A stretch of DNA of 64,000 nucleotides from Pseudomonas shirazensis (GCF_014268785.2 NZ_JABWRD020000005.1:62001-126000); one strand, 5' to 3'; numbered from the stretch's first letter, positions 50,153 through 59,744 are shown. A program made the numbers and translations. Notes: a model not told the origin generated them from the letters alone.

Positions 50153-51952
50153 CTAGCTATCCAACCTGAGCACGGCGAGGAAGGCTTCTTGTGGAATTTC
50201 CACGTTACCGACCTGTTTCATGCGTTTCTTACCGGCTTTCTGCTTTTCGAGCAGTTTGCGTTTACGGCTGACGTCGCCGCCATAACACTTGGCCAGTACG
50301 TTCTTTCTGAGCGCCTTGACAGTGGTCCGGGCGACGATCTGCCCGCCGATGGCGGCCTGGATCGCGACGTCGAACATCTGCCGAGGAATCAGTTCTTTCA
50401 TTTTCTCGGTCAGCGCGCGCCCTTTGTAGTGGGCGTTGTCGCGGTGCACGATCAGCGCCAGCGCATCAACCTTGTCGCCGTTGATCAACACGTCCAGCTT
50501 GACCAGGTTGGCCGACTGGTAACGATCGAAATGGTAGTCCAGCGACGCGTAACCGCGGCTGGTCGACTTCAAACGGTCGAAGAAGTCCAGTACCACCTCA
50601 TTCATTGGCAAATCGTAGCTCACCTGCACCTGAGTACCTAGGAACTGCATGTCACGCTGCACACCGCGCTTCTCGATGCACAGCGTAATGACGTTACCCA
50701 GGTGTTCTTGCGGCACCAGGATATTGGCGCGCACGATTGGCTCACGGAAGTCTTCGACTGCTGATACATCCGGCAGTTTCGACGGGTTGTCGACGTGAAT
50801 GGTTTCACCGGTCTTGAGCTTGATCTCGAAGATCACGCTCGGCGCCGTGGTGATCAGGTCCAGGTCATATTCGCGCTCGAGGCGCTCCTGGATGATCTCC
50901 ATGTGCAACATGCCGAGGAAGCCGCAACGGAAGCCAAAGCCCAGTGCATCCGAGCTTTCAGGCGCGTACTGCAGCGACGAGTCGTTCAGCGTCAGCTTCT
51001 GCAGCGCATCGCGGAAGTCTTCGAAGTCATCTGAAGACACGGGGAACAGGCCAGCGTAGACCTGTGGCTGAATACGTTTGAAGCCTGGCAGCACTTCCAC
51101 CTCGGGGGTGGAGCTCAAGGTCAGGGTGTCGCCGACCGGCGCGCCGAGAATTTCCTTGATGCTGGCAATGATGAAGCCCACTTCGCCGGCCTTGAGATCG
51201 GCAGTCTGAGTGTGCTTTGGCGTGAACACGCCGACGCTGTCGACCAGATGGACCTTGCCGGTCGACTTGACCAGGATCTTGTCGCCCTTTTTCACGCGGC
51301 CGTGGCGCACGCGAACCAGGGACACGACGCCCAGGTAGTTGTCGAACCAGGAGTCGATGATCAGCGCTTGCAGCGGTGCATCGATGTCACCGGTTGGCGC
51401 CGGGATCTGCTGCACAAGGCGCTCAAGCACCTCGTCCACGCCCATGCCGCTCTTGGCGCTGCAGGCTACGGCGTCGGCCGCGTCGATACCGATGATCTTC
51501 TCGATTTCGTCCTTGACGCGGTCCGGATCGGCCTGGGGCAGGTCCATCTTGTTCAGTACCGGCATGACCTCAAGGCCCTGCTCGATAGCGGTGTAGCAGT
51601 TGGCCACGGACTGGGCTTCGACGCCCTGGCCAGCATCGACCACCAACAACGCGCCTTCACAGGCGGCCAGCGACCGGCTGACTTCATAGGTGAAGTCTAC
51701 GTGGCCGGGAGTGTCGATGAAGTTCAGCTGGTAGGTCTTGCCGTCCTGCGCCTTGTAATGCAGCGTGACGCTATGGGCTTTGATGGTGATGCCGCGCTCG
51801 CGCTCCAGATCCATCGAATCGAGCACCTGGGCTTCCATTTCGCGCGCCGAGAGGCCACCGCACATCTGAATGAAACGGTCGGCCAGCGTCGACTTGCCGT
51901 GGTCGATGTGGGCGATGATGGAGAAATTGCGGATATGACTCAAATCACTCAC
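50153..51952 (-). CDS. lepA: Elongation factor 4 (LepA)
   Basis: Translational GTPase that back-translocates or aids ribosomes under stress and helps assembly. 599 residues; G1 'AHIDHGKST', G3 'DTPGHVDF', G4 'NKMD', domains II-IV as in EF-G, and the LepA-specific C-terminal tail with 'GDVSRKRKLLEKQKAGKKRMK'-type basic segment. First gene of lepA-lepB. The 192-bp upstream region also holds the mucD terminator. Confidence 0.97.
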   Translation of the reverse strand: MSDLSHIRNFSIIAHIDHGKSTLADRFIQMCGGLSAREMEAQVLDSMDLERERGITIKAHSVTLHYKAQDGKTYQLNFIDTPGHVDFTYEVSRSLAACEGALLVVDAGQGVEAQSVANCYTAIEQGLEVMPVLNKMDLPQADPDRVKDEIEKIIGIDAADAVACSAKSGMGVDEVLERLVQQIPAPTGDIDAPLQALIIDSWFDNYLGVVSLVRVRHGRVKKGDKILVKSTGKVHLVDSVGVFTPKHTQTADLKAGEVGFIIASIKEILGAPVGDTLTLSSTPEVEVLPGFKRIQPQVYAGLFPVSSDDFEDFRDALQKLTLNDSSLQYAPESSDALGFGFRCGFLGMLHMEIIQERLEREYDLDLITTAPSVIFEIKLKTGETIHVDNPSKLPDVSAVEDFREPIVRANILVPQEHLGNVITLCIEKRGVQRDMQFLGTQVQVSYDLPMNEVVLDFFDRLKSTSRGYASLDYHFDRYQSANLVKLDVLINGDKVDALALIVHRDNAHYKGRALTEKMKELIPRQMFDVAIQAAIGGQIVARTTVKALRKNVLAKCYGGDVSRKRKLLEKQKAGKKRMKQVGNVEIPQEAFLAVLRLDS

Positions 51953-52099
51953 GGGTCACTACTCGAAATGGCTGCGAGCCGGACGCCCGCCGAAAAATAG
52001 CCGGGAATTGTACCTTAAGCCGCAGCCTTGTGGGAGATTCCTGATCGGCTGCAATCCCGCGTGGCTTGGCAGGCCGCCATGAAATTTTCATCCGTTTAC

Positions 52100-52124
52100 A
52101 AAAAAGGGCAGCCGAAGCTGCCCT
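52100..52124 (-). terminator. Rho-independent terminator after mucD
   Basis: On the minus strand the stem AGGGCAGC/GCTGCCCT with a 4-nt loop runs into TTTTTT (positions 52105 down to 52100). It lies 20 bp past the mucD stop and closes the algU-muc transcript. Confidence 0.88.
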
Positions 52125-52144
52125 GTATTGCGCTGCCGCTATGC

Positions 52145-53578
52145 TTATTCAGCCAGTTTGAAGGTGATGAAGCTGGCGCGCCCTTGGCGCAGCACCCGCA
52201 TCGACACCGAGCGATTCTTCGGCAGGTCCTTGGCAATCTCGGTGAACTCTTTGGCCGAGCCAATGGCCTGGTTGTTGAGGTGGCTGATGACGTCACCCGG
52301 ACGCAGACCGATCAACGCCGCCGGACCATCCAGCACTTCCTTGATGACCACGCCACCCTTGAGTTCGAGGGCTTTTTTCTGCTCGGCGGTCAGGTCCGAA
52401 ACCGCTACACCGAGGCGGTTGCTGCTGCGCTCGGCACTGCCCTGGCCAGCTGTGGTGATACCGGCATCTTCATCAGGCAAAGCGCCGACAGTAACGTCGA
52501 GGTTCTGCCGCTTGCCGTTGCGGATGATCTCAAGCTTGGCCTTGGCGCCATCCTTGAGGCTGCCGACCAGGTGCGGCAGGTCGGCTGACATGATGATCGG
52601 CTGGCCATTCATGCTGAGGATGACATCACCGACCTGCAAACCGCCTTTGGCCGCTGGACCGTCTTCCAGCACCTGAGCTACCAGGGCGCCGGCAGGCTTG
52701 TCCAGACCGAACGACTCGGCCAGGTCCTTGTTGACCTCCTGGATTACCACACCCAACCAACCGCGATTGACCTTGCCGTCTTTCTTGAGCTGATTGGAGA
52801 CATCCAGGGCCACGTCGATCGGGATCGCGAACGACAGGCCCATGAAGCCGCCGGAGCGGGTGAATATCTGCGAGTTGATGCCGACCACTTCGCCTTTCAT
52901 GTTGAACAGCGGGCCGCCGGAGTTACCCGGGTTGATTGCCACGTCGGTCTGGATGAACGGAACGTAGGTGTCGTTGGGCAGGGTCCGGCCTTTGGCGCTG
53001 ACGATGCCTTTGGTTACCGAGTGATCAAAGCCGAACGGCGAGCCGATAGCCAGTACCCATTCGCCGACTTTGAGCTTCTCCGAATCGCCCAGCTTGACGA
53101 TCGGCAGATCCTTGCCTTCAACCTTGAGCAAAGCGACGTCGGTGCGCGGGTCGGTGCCGACCAGCTTGGCCTGCAGTTCGCTGCGGTCGGACAGGCGCAC
53201 GATGATCTCGTCAGCGTCGGCGACCACATGGTTGTTGGTCAGCACATAACCATCGCTGGAAATGATGAAGCCCGAACCCAGCGATTGCGCTTCACGCTGG
53301 CGATCGCCGCGCGGCGAACGCGGCTGCTGCGGCATGTTGCGCTCGAAGAATTCACGGAACATCGGCGGCAGGCCTTCCAGATCAGGCATCTGCCCGGCAG
53401 CAATGCGCCGATCAGGCAGCTTCTGCTTGGTACTGATGTTCACCACTGCCGGCGAAGCCTGCTCGACCAGCGTGGTGAAGTCCGGCAGCGCTTCTTCAGC
53501 CTGGGCCGTCAGCACCTGGCCGAGCATCAGCACGGCGGCGAACATGGAGAGATAGGGTTTCAAGCGTGGTATTGACAT
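52145..53578 (-). CDS. mucD: Periplasmic serine protease MucD (DegP/HtrA family)
   Basis: Protease/chaperone that removes misfolded envelope proteins and restrains AlgU activation. 477 residues with a signal peptide (cleavage near 28, after AQA), the catalytic triad His117 ('TNNHVV'), Asp147 ('RTDVALLK') and Ser220 ('NPGNSGGP'), then two PDZ domains. The ATG at 53578 has GGGAG close upstream; the longer frame to 53647 lacks support. It follows mucB with a 169-bp gap that holds its own likely promoter. mucC, found between mucB and mucD in P. aeruginosa, is absent. Confidence 0.96.
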   Translation of the reverse strand: MSIPRLKPYLSMFAAVLMLGQVLTAQAEEALPDFTTLVEQASPAVVNISTKQKLPDRRIAAGQMPDLEGLPPMFREFFERNMPQQPRSPRGDRQREAQSLGSGFIISSDGYVLTNNHVVADADEIIVRLSDRSELQAKLVGTDPRTDVALLKVEGKDLPIVKLGDSEKLKVGEWVLAIGSPFGFDHSVTKGIVSAKGRTLPNDTYVPFIQTDVAINPGNSGGPLFNMKGEVVGINSQIFTRSGGFMGLSFAIPIDVALDVSNQLKKDGKVNRGWLGVVIQEVNKDLAESFGLDKPAGALVAQVLEDGPAAKGGLQVGDVILSMNGQPIIMSADLPHLVGSLKDGAKAKLEIIRNGKRQNLDVTVGALPDEDAGITTAGQGSAERSSNRLGVAVSDLTAEQKKALELKGGVVIKEVLDGPAALIGLRPGDVISHLNNQAIGSAKEFTEIAKDLPKNRSVSMRVLRQGRASFITFKLAE

Positions 53579-53656
53579 ACGGCTCCCGTCACAACGAGCG
53601 TAAATTGCATTAAGACCCCTGCAAATGCAGGAAAGGCCAGACCCCAAGGACTCTGA

Positions 53657-53685
53657 CCTATAGAAAATTTACGAAGGGATTGCAA
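53657..53685 (-). promoter_or_regulatory. Possible mucD promoter
   Basis: On the minus strand TTGCAA (53685-53680), a 17-nt spacer and TATAGG (53662-53657) form a sigma-70-like promoter in the mucB-mucD gap, about 80 bp upstream of the mucD ATG. Confidence 0.4.
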
Positions 53686-53747
53686 ATGACATTGCGTTAA
53701 TTTCATTTCAGCCGATTACGTGAAGGGCTGCAAACGCAGGCGCGCTG

Positions 53748-54713
53748 TTACTGGCTGGCCTGGGCATCCTGAGCACGCATTGACAATGCAACGCGCTCGG
53801 CAGTACCCAACGGGATCTCGCCAACCACCGTGACGATGACCTTGCCCTTGGGAGTATTGAGGTAGCGCGAGACAGCCACGGTCGGGCCGAGCTGCACGCG
53901 GGTATCGTTACCTGAATCATCCTTGACCGGCTCCAGAAATACCGAAAAACGAGTCAGCCCGTCGTCATACATCAGACTGCTGACCGTGGTCTTGCGCAAA
54001 ACATCACTGCGTACCGAGCTGTTGACCAACTCGAAACCGGGCGGCAACCAATCGGAGCGCCAACCGCCTACTGCCGGCAACGGCGAAGCTGCAACTGCAT
54101 GCTCTACAGGCTTGCACGCATCACTTGGGCGCATCGCTTGCTCGGTTGGCAGTGTAGTGTCCAGGCGGGTCATCTGGAAACGCTCCAGCAACTGACCCTT
54201 GTCGTTGAGCATCAACGAGCGCAGGGGCAATGCGGTCTGGCGGTCCAGATGCAATTCGAAGGCGTAGCGATGCTGGTCACGGGGGGTCAGGGTGATAATC
54301 ACCGCATCGCGCCCGGCAACCCGCGACTTGCCGGCAACGCTCAAGTCGTACCAGCTCATCAGCTTGAGGGGGTCCAGCACCCGCGGGGCAGTGCTGGGCG
54401 GCGTCGAAACGCCACTCACCAGATCGCCACTGACGCACTGCACCTGACCGTCCACGCGGACGATCTCCTGAGCCGTACCATCGAGCTGCAACAGCCGCTC
54501 GCTGACCGATCCATTGGCAACGCGGTGCCAGATGTCATGGGAAGAGAAGCTGCCGTTGCGTTCGTAAACGAACGAACCCTGGTAGCTCTGGGATTGCTCA
54601 GCTCGTGCCAGCTTGTTCAGCCACTCATTCGCCTGAGGCGAAGAGTTGGCTGCCAACGCTGGCACCATCATGCAACTGCCTACCAGCAGTGACAGAAGAG
54701 GTAGCGCGCGCAT
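53748..54713 (-). CDS. mucB: Sigma factor regulatory protein MucB (RseB-like)
   Basis: Periplasmic protein that binds MucA and protects it from proteolysis, so controls AlgU. 321 residues with a signal peptide (ends VPALAA), the LolA/LppX-like lipid-sensing fold of RseB in the N-terminal two-thirds ('YQGSFVYERNGSFSSHDIWHRV', 'VISGV'-like regions) and the C-terminal domain with 'WLPPGFELV' and 'DDGLTRFSVFLEP'. Starts 12 bp after mucA. Confidence 0.94.
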   Translation of the reverse strand: MRALPLLSLLVGSCMMVPALAANSSPQANEWLNKLARAEQSQSYQGSFVYERNGSFSSHDIWHRVANGSVSERLLQLDGTAQEIVRVDGQVQCVSGDLVSGVSTPPSTAPRVLDPLKLMSWYDLSVAGKSRVAGRDAVIITLTPRDQHRYAFELHLDRQTALPLRSLMLNDKGQLLERFQMTRLDTTLPTEQAMRPSDACKPVEHAVAASPLPAVGGWRSDWLPPGFELVNSSVRSDVLRKTTVSSLMYDDGLTRFSVFLEPVKDDSGNDTRVQLGPTVAVSRYLNTPKGKVIVTVVGEIPLGTAERVALSMRAQDAQASQ

Positions 54714-54725
54714 GATGCTCCTTAA

Positions 54726-55316
54726 CTAGCGGTTTTCCAGGCTAGCGGCGCGGGCGTATGGCAGTGCTGTTTCAGTGCCCTTGAGCGCTGATTCCTGAGC
54801 GTGCTGCTTCAAGTAGCCCGGCAGACGCTTGTCCCAGCCTTCCTGGCTCTGCAAGACACCATTGGCCATCGGCCCGGTGGCCTGCTCGCTGCTCTCGCTG
54901 TAGCCAGCCAGAACTGCCGGACCTTGCGTTTGCGGCATGGTCAGACCTTGCTGGGCAGGCTGTTGCGCAGCCAATTCGCTACCGGTGATCTCGTCCTGGT
55001 TATACAGACGCACGCCGGCCAGTACTGCAACGGTTACCGAGGCAGCTACGGCCAGACGACCGATACTACGCCAAGGGCCTTGCTTGACCTTGGCTGGCAC
55101 AACTTCATCGGCCAATGCAGCAGAAACCGCCGCAGCGATGTCCAGCTTGGGCAGCAGCAGTTCCTTGTGCATGGCTGCACGGGCAACCTGGTAACGCGAC
55201 CAGGTAGCACGGGTGTCGGCGTCATCAGTGGCGCTCAAAACACGACGCAGCTCCAATTCATCCGCTTCGTTGTCCATTACGGCGGACAGCGATTCCTGCA
55301 AAGCTTCACGACTCAT
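54726..55316 (-). CDS. mucA: Anti-sigma factor MucA
   Basis: Inner-membrane anti-sigma factor that holds AlgU. 196 residues: an N-terminal cytoplasmic AlgU-binding region ('SREALQESLSAVMDNEADEL', 'WSRYQVARAAMHKE'), one membrane helix near 88-104 (IGRLAVAASVTVAVLAGVRL) and a periplasmic tail that binds MucB. The ATG at 55316 has GAGGA 7 nt upstream; a longer frame to 55451 would run into algU. 31 bp after algU, so cotranscribed. No frameshift is visible, unlike mucoid strains. Confidence 0.95.
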   Translation of the reverse strand: MSREALQESLSAVMDNEADELELRRVLSATDDADTRATWSRYQVARAAMHKELLLPKLDIAAAVSAALADEVVPAKVKQGPWRSIGRLAVAASVTVAVLAGVRLYNQDEITGSELAAQQPAQQGLTMPQTQGPAVLAGYSESSEQATGPMANGVLQSQEGWDKRLPGYLKQHAQESALKGTETALPYARAASLENR

Positions 55317-55347
55317 GGCGGTTCCTCTCTTGGCTGTAGCCGCTGTC

Positions 55348-55929
55348 TCAGGATTCCTGCAGCAACGGCTGCAAGGCTTTATCAATGGCCTCCCGAGCGC
55401 GGAAAATCCTTGAGCGCACGGTCCCCACCGGACATTGCATGACGCTCGCAATGTCCTCGTAACTCAGACCATCAAATTCGCGCAAAGTTAGTGCCGTGCG
55501 CAGATCTTCTGGCAGTTGCTGGATGGTCCGATGGACGGTACCTTCGATCTCATCCCGCAACAACGAGCGTTCTGGGGACTCGAGATCCTTGAGACCATGA
55601 TCGCCGTCATAGAACTCCGCATCCTCGGAGCTCACATCACTGTCGGGTGGCCTTCTACCGCGGGACACCAGATAGTTTTTCGCCGTGTTGATGGCGATGC
55701 GGTACAGCCAGGTATAAAACGCGCTGTCACCGCGGAAATTGCCTAGCGCCCGGTAGGCCTTGATGAAGGCTTCCTGCGCCACATCCTGGGCTTCATGGGT
55801 GTCGTGTACAAAGCGCACGATCAACCCGAGAATCTTGTGCTGATACTTCAGCACCAACAGATCGAACGCTCGCCTGTCGCCGCGCTGCACGCGCTCGACA
55901 AGCTGCTGATCCTCTTCCTGGGTTAGCAT
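55348..55929 (-). CDS. algU: RNA polymerase sigma factor AlgU (RpoE/sigma-22)
   Basis: ECF sigma factor for envelope stress and exopolysaccharide genes. 193 residues, nearly identical in pattern to AlgU: region 2 with 'FDLLVLKYQHKILGLI' and 'AQEAFIKAYRALGNFRGDSAF', region 4 with 'LPEDLRTALTLREFDGLSYEDIA' and 'CPVGTVRSRIFRAREAI'. First gene of algU-mucA-mucB-mucD, preceded by an AlgU-type promoter (55989-56015), so autoregulated. Confidence 0.98.
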   Translation of the reverse strand: MLTQEEDQQLVERVQRGDRRAFDLLVLKYQHKILGLIVRFVHDTHEAQDVAQEAFIKAYRALGNFRGDSAFYTWLYRIAINTAKNYLVSRGRRPPDSDVSSEDAEFYDGDHGLKDLESPERSLLRDEIEGTVHRTIQQLPEDLRTALTLREFDGLSYEDIASVMQCPVGTVRSRIFRAREAIDKALQPLLQES

Positions 55930-56367
55930 GAATACTCCTCAGTGAACTTGAAGGAGCATTGCAACAGCCACCGTTCAGGCTTGCAAACATAGACTCGGGC
56001 TTTGCGCAAAAGTTCTCCCCTCCAAGCAAGTTTCCTGCGGCCTCTGGTCGGCTCGCACGAAAAAGACGCAGTACGGTCACGGCCGGCCGCGTCATTGATC
56101 TGGTCTTGATTTACGCAGGTATCAGCCCATTTCGAGCTACTGCCCTGCGTCGCCTTGGCATTCGTGGCGTATGGGCAGCCTTCATAGGATTTCCAGCCAG
56201 ACTGGAAAGTTCCCGGAAGATCGCCGTTGCGTGACAAGCGCCATTGGAAATCAGGCACCCGGGGCTGCTATAAAGGCATCCCGGCAACGTTTTCACGATA
56301 GTTTCACAATGCCATCTGCGCATCGCTATTGTGCCGTTCCCCTCCCCTAGATTACTAGTGCCCCGAC
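55930..56367. other. Divergent intergenic region algU/nadB
   Basis: 438 bp without a credible gene. It contains the AlgU-type promoter at 55989-56015 for algU. For nadB I see only AT-richer sequence near 56280-56360 and no clear promoter. Open frames on both strands here overlap the algU start or lack ribosome sites. Confidence 0.65.
55989..56015 (-). promoter_or_regulatory. AlgU-dependent autoregulatory promoter
   Basis: On the minus strand GAACTT (56015-56010), a 16-nt spacer and TCTAT (55993-55989) match the AlgU/sigma-E consensus GAACTT-N16/17-TCnnA. It is about 60 bp upstream of the algU start, as for the P1 promoter in P. aeruginosa. Confidence 0.7.
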
Positions 56368-57972
56368 ATGAGCAAACAATTCCAATACGATGTCCTGGTG
56401 ATCGGCAGTGGGGCCGCAGGCCTCAGCCTGGCACTCAACCTTCCGGATCACCTGCGCATCGCTGTGCTGAGCAAGGGTGACCTGGCCAATGGCTCGACCT
56501 TTTGGGCCCAGGGCGGCGTTGCCGCCGTGCTTGACGACACCGACACTGTGCAGTCGCATGTCGAGGACACCCTCAATGCCGGCGGTGGACTGTGCTCGGA
56601 AGAAGCGGTGCGGTTTACCGTTGAGCACAGCCGCGAAGCGATTGAGTGGCTGATCGAACAAGGCGTGCCATTTACTCGCGACGAACACCCACCGGGTGAT
56701 GACCGCAGCTTCGAATTTCACCTGACCCGCGAAGGCGGCCACAGCCACCGGCGCATCATCCATGCGGCCGACGCTACCGGTGCGGCGATCTTTACCACCC
56801 TGCTGCAGCGCGCCCGGCAACGGTCCAACATCACCCTGCTGGAGCAGCGCGTCGCCGTCGACCTGATCACCGAGCGCCGCCTCGGTCTGGACGGCGAGCG
56901 CTGCCTCGGCGCCTACGTACTGGACCGCAACAGCGGCGAGGTGGATACCTTTGGCGCGCGCTTCACCGTGCTGGCGACCGGCGGTGCAGCCAAGGTCTAC
57001 CTCTATACCAGCAACCCCGACGGCGCCTGCGGCGATGGCATTGCCATGGCCTGGCGCGCGGGCTGCCGGGTCGCCAACCTTGAATTCAATCAGTTTCACC
57101 CGACCTGCCTGTACCACCCGCAGGCCAAGAGCTTCCTGGTCACCGAGGCGCTGCGCGGCGAGGGCGCCCTGCTCCGCCTGCCCAATGGCGAGCGCTTCAT
57201 GCCGCGCTTCGACCCACGCGAAGAACTGGCACCACGGGATATCGTCGCGCGCGCTATCGACCACGAAATGAAGCGCCTGGGTGTGGACTGCGTTTACTTG
57301 GACATCACCCACAAGCCAGCCGAGTTCATCAAAAGCCATTTCCCGACCGTGTACGAGCGCTGTCTGACCTTCGGCATCGACATCACGCGCCAGCCGATTC
57401 CGGTGGTCCCGGCTGCGCACTACACCTGCGGCGGGGTGATGGTCGACGCTCGCGGTCACACCGACGTGCCCGGCTTGTATGCCATTGGCGAGACCAGCTT
57501 CACTGGCTTGCACGGCGCCAACCGGATGGCCAGCAACTCGCTGCTGGAGTGCTTTGTTTATGGCCGCTCGGCGGCTGCCGACATAGAAGCGAGCCTGGAC
57601 CGGGTCGAAATGCCGCAGGCTCTGCCTTGCTGGGATGCCAGCCAGGTTACCGATTCGGACGAAGACGTGATCATTGCGCACAACTGGGACGAACTGCGGC
57701 GCTTCATGTGGGACTACGTCGGCATCGTGCGCACCAGCAAGCGCCTGCAACGGGCTGAGCACCGTGTACGCCTGCTGCTGGATGAGATCGACGAGTTCTA
57801 CAGCAATTACAAGGTCAGCCGCGATTTGATCGAGCTGCGCAATCTGGCCCAGGTCGCCGAATTGATGATTCGCTCGGCGATGCAGCGCAAGGAAAGCCGC
57901 GGCCTGCACTACACCCTGGACTATCCGGCGATGCTGCCCGAAGCGCGCGATACCATTCTCAGCCCGCTCTGA
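56368..57972 (+). CDS. nadB: L-aspartate oxidase
   Basis: FAD enzyme that oxidises aspartate to iminoaspartate, the first step of NAD synthesis. 534 residues: FAD-binding 'VLVIGSGAAGLSLALNL' at about 10-26, 'GSTFWAQGGVAAVL', the active-site segment 'FNQFHPTCLYHP' and the C-terminal 'FTGLHGANRMASNSLLE'. A helical C-terminal domain completes it. It is convergent with ygfX-sdhE, a conserved neighbourhood beside algU. Confidence 0.96.
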   Translation: MSKQFQYDVLVIGSGAAGLSLALNLPDHLRIAVLSKGDLANGSTFWAQGGVAAVLDDTDTVQSHVEDTLNAGGGLCSEEAVRFTVEHSREAIEWLIEQGVPFTRDEHPPGDDRSFEFHLTREGGHSHRRIIHAADATGAAIFTTLLQRARQRSNITLLEQRVAVDLITERRLGLDGERCLGAYVLDRNSGEVDTFGARFTVLATGGAAKVYLYTSNPDGACGDGIAMAWRAGCRVANLEFNQFHPTCLYHPQAKSFLVTEALRGEGALLRLPNGERFMPRFDPREELAPRDIVARAIDHEMKRLGVDCVYLDITHKPAEFIKSHFPTVYERCLTFGIDITRQPIPVVPAAHYTCGGVMVDARGHTDVPGLYAIGETSFTGLHGANRMASNSLLECFVYGRSAAADIEASLDRVEMPQALPCWDASQVTDSDEDVIIAHNWDELRRFMWDYVGIVRTSKRLQRAEHRVRLLLDEIDEFYSNYKVSRDLIELRNLAQVAELMIRSAMQRKESRGLHYTLDYPAMLPEARDTILSPL

Positions 57973-57978
57973 GCGGGC

Positions 57979-58431
57979 TCAAGAAGGCTGTGCCCAGCGC
58001 CTGCGACTGAACTTCAAGCGCAGGCGCAGGCGCCGGTGTTGCTCCAGCGCCAGCGCGTCAGGAAAAACGCACTGACTTTCGCTGAGGCGCCTGCCCGCTC
58101 GCACGAAACGCAATACCACCAGCCCCGGCAGGGCCATGCTGTCCGGCAGCAGGCGCACCGGCTGCCAGCCCTGGCTGCGGCTGTACAGCTGCCAGCCTTG
58201 GCTGTCGCGGCGCAGGCCGGTGATGGCGTCAGGATGAGTAAGCAGGATGCGCCGGGGAATGACCCAGCAGGCGTGGCTAAGGCAGCCAGCGACGAGTGGC
58301 AGCAGCAGCCACCAGCGCGGCTCGCTCAGCCAAAGCGCCAGCAATGCCAGCGCATGACTTGCCAGATAGGCCGTCAGCAGCCGGCGTGAGCCCTGCCAAC
58401 GGCACTGGAACTGCTCACTTGGGCTGGACAC
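57979..58431 (-). CDS. YgfX-like membrane protein
   Basis: Small protein, 150 residues, with two adjacent hydrophobic helices near 20-60 (LLTAYLASHALALLALWLS and WLLLPLVAGCLSHACWVI) and a soluble C-terminus rich in Arg. In E. coli YgfX and SdhE (YgfY) form an operon; YgfX has been described both as a toxin (CptA) and as an SdhE partner. GTG 58431 gives a 17-bp overlap with sdhE. A longer frame to 58521 lies inside sdhE and is not supported. Confidence 0.75.
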   Translation of the reverse strand: MSSPSEQFQCRWQGSRRLLTAYLASHALALLALWLSEPRWWLLLPLVAGCLSHACWVIPRRILLTHPDAITGLRRDSQGWQLYSRSQGWQPVRLLPDSMALPGLVVLRFVRAGRRLSESQCVFPDALALEQHRRLRLRLKFSRRRWAQPS

Positions 58432-58669
58432 GGTCCAGAATGATCCGAACCATGCGCTGCAGCTCAGGGTCTTCAGACTCGCTGCGCTCCATGAACCAGC
58501 CGAACATGTCCTGGTCTTCACAAGCCAGCAAGCGCACGTAAAGCTCGCGGTCCGCTTCGTTCAGGGTGGCGTAGACTTCCTGGGTGAAGGGCACCAGCAG
58601 CACGTCGAGCTCCAGCATGCCGCGGCGGCTGTGCCAGAAAAGCCGGTTGATTTCAGTTTGTTCGACCAT
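58415..58669 (-). CDS. sdhE: FAD assembly factor SdhE
   Basis: Small cytosolic chaperone (84 residues) that promotes covalent FAD attachment to succinate dehydrogenase and fumarate reductase flavoproteins. The RGMLELD motif ('RRGMLELDVLL') needed for flavinylation is intact, and 'DQDMFGWFM' follows. The ATG at 58669 has a strong AGGAGG ribosome site. It overlaps ygfX and is divergent from ygfZ. Confidence 0.95.
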   Translation of the reverse strand: MVEQTEINRLFWHSRRGMLELDVLLVPFTQEVYATLNEADRELYVRLLACEDQDMFGWFMERSESEDPELQRMVRIILDRVQPK

Positions 58670-58802
58670 GGGACCCTCCTCGAATGGGCGGCGAGTATAC
58701 CGCGCCGGGCACATGGCGGCACAAGGCGTTGGTCTAGTCACCTACCTATTTTGTTACCAGCGTTCTATGATGGCTACCAGTCTCAAGCAACCGCGATGAC
58801 CC

Positions 58803-59744
58803 ATGGCCGACTCTGCTTTCTATTGCCCCCTTACCCACGAGGGCATCCTCGCCGTTCGCGGCTCCGACGCTGGCAAGTTTCTGCAAGGCCAGCTGACCTG
58901 TAACCTCAACTACCTAAGCCAGGAGCAATCGAGCCTCGGCGCGCGCTGCATGGTCAAAGGCCGTATGCAGTCGAGCTTCCGTATCGTGCCCGAAGGCAAC
59001 GGCTTGCTGCTGGCGATGGCCCGCGGCCTGATCGATGCACAGCTGGCCGACCTGAAAAAATACGCGGTATTTTCCAAGGCCACGCTGACCGACGAAAGCG
59101 CCAGCTGGGTCCGCTTTGGGCTGGAGCACGCTGAGCAGGCCTTGCTCGCACTTGGCCTGGATGTGCCCGCTGCAGATGGCGCAACGGTCCGTGAACATGG
59201 CCTGATCGCTATCCGCGTTTCGCCCGGCCGCGTCGAACTGTGGGTCCCGGCTGAACAGGCTCGCAACGTGCAGCAGGAACTCGCTGGTACGCTCAGCGAA
59301 GGCAGCCTCAACGACTGGCTACTGGGGCAGATCCGCGCTGGCATTGGCCAGGTTTTCGAGCAGACCCGTGAACTGTTCATTCCGCAGATGATCAATCTGC
59401 AGGCGGTGGGCGGCGTGAGCTTCAAGAAAGGCTGTTACACCGGCCAGGAAATCGTCGCGCGCATGCAGTACCTGGGCAAGCTCAAACGCCGTCAGTACCG
59501 GCTGGCTCTGGCCGTTGCCGATGTGCCTGCGCCCGGCAGCCAGATCTTTTCGCCCACCCACGGTTCCGCGGTTGGCGAAGTCGTGCTGGCAGCTGCCTGT
59601 GAACAAGGCTGCGAACTGCTCGCAGTGATCAGCGCCGACGCGGTAGAAGATAACAACCTGCACCTGCTCAGCCTCGAAGGCCCACGCCTGACCTTGCTTA
59701 GCCTGCCTTACGAACTGGACCGCGACCGGGAAATCCAGCGCTGA
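58803..59744 (+). CDS. ygfZ: tRNA-modifying / Fe-S cluster protein YgfZ
   Basis: Folate-binding protein that supports synthesis or repair of certain Fe-S clusters, and through that MiaB tRNA thiolation. 313 residues in a GcvT-like fold with the invariant 'KGCYTGQEIVARM' motif (the Cys is functional in E. coli). An N-terminal 'VRGSDAGKFLQGQLTCNL' is also typical. Divergent from sdhE. Confidence 0.93.
   Translation: MADSAFYCPLTHEGILAVRGSDAGKFLQGQLTCNLNYLSQEQSSLGARCMVKGRMQSSFRIVPEGNGLLLAMARGLIDAQLADLKKYAVFSKATLTDESASWVRFGLEHAEQALLALGLDVPAADGATVREHGLIAIRVSPGRVELWVPAEQARNVQQELAGTLSEGSLNDWLLGQIRAGIGQVFEQTRELFIPQMINLQAVGGVSFKKGCYTGQEIVARMQYLGKLKRRQYRLALAVADVPAPGSQIFSPTHGSAVGEVVLAAACEQGCELLAVISADAVEDNNLHLLSLEGPRLTLLSLPYELDRDREIQR

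Noticed and set aside
55923..56258. 111-residue open frame in the algU upstream region
   Set aside because: It runs into algU, crosses the AlgU promoter and has no ribosome site; no family features.
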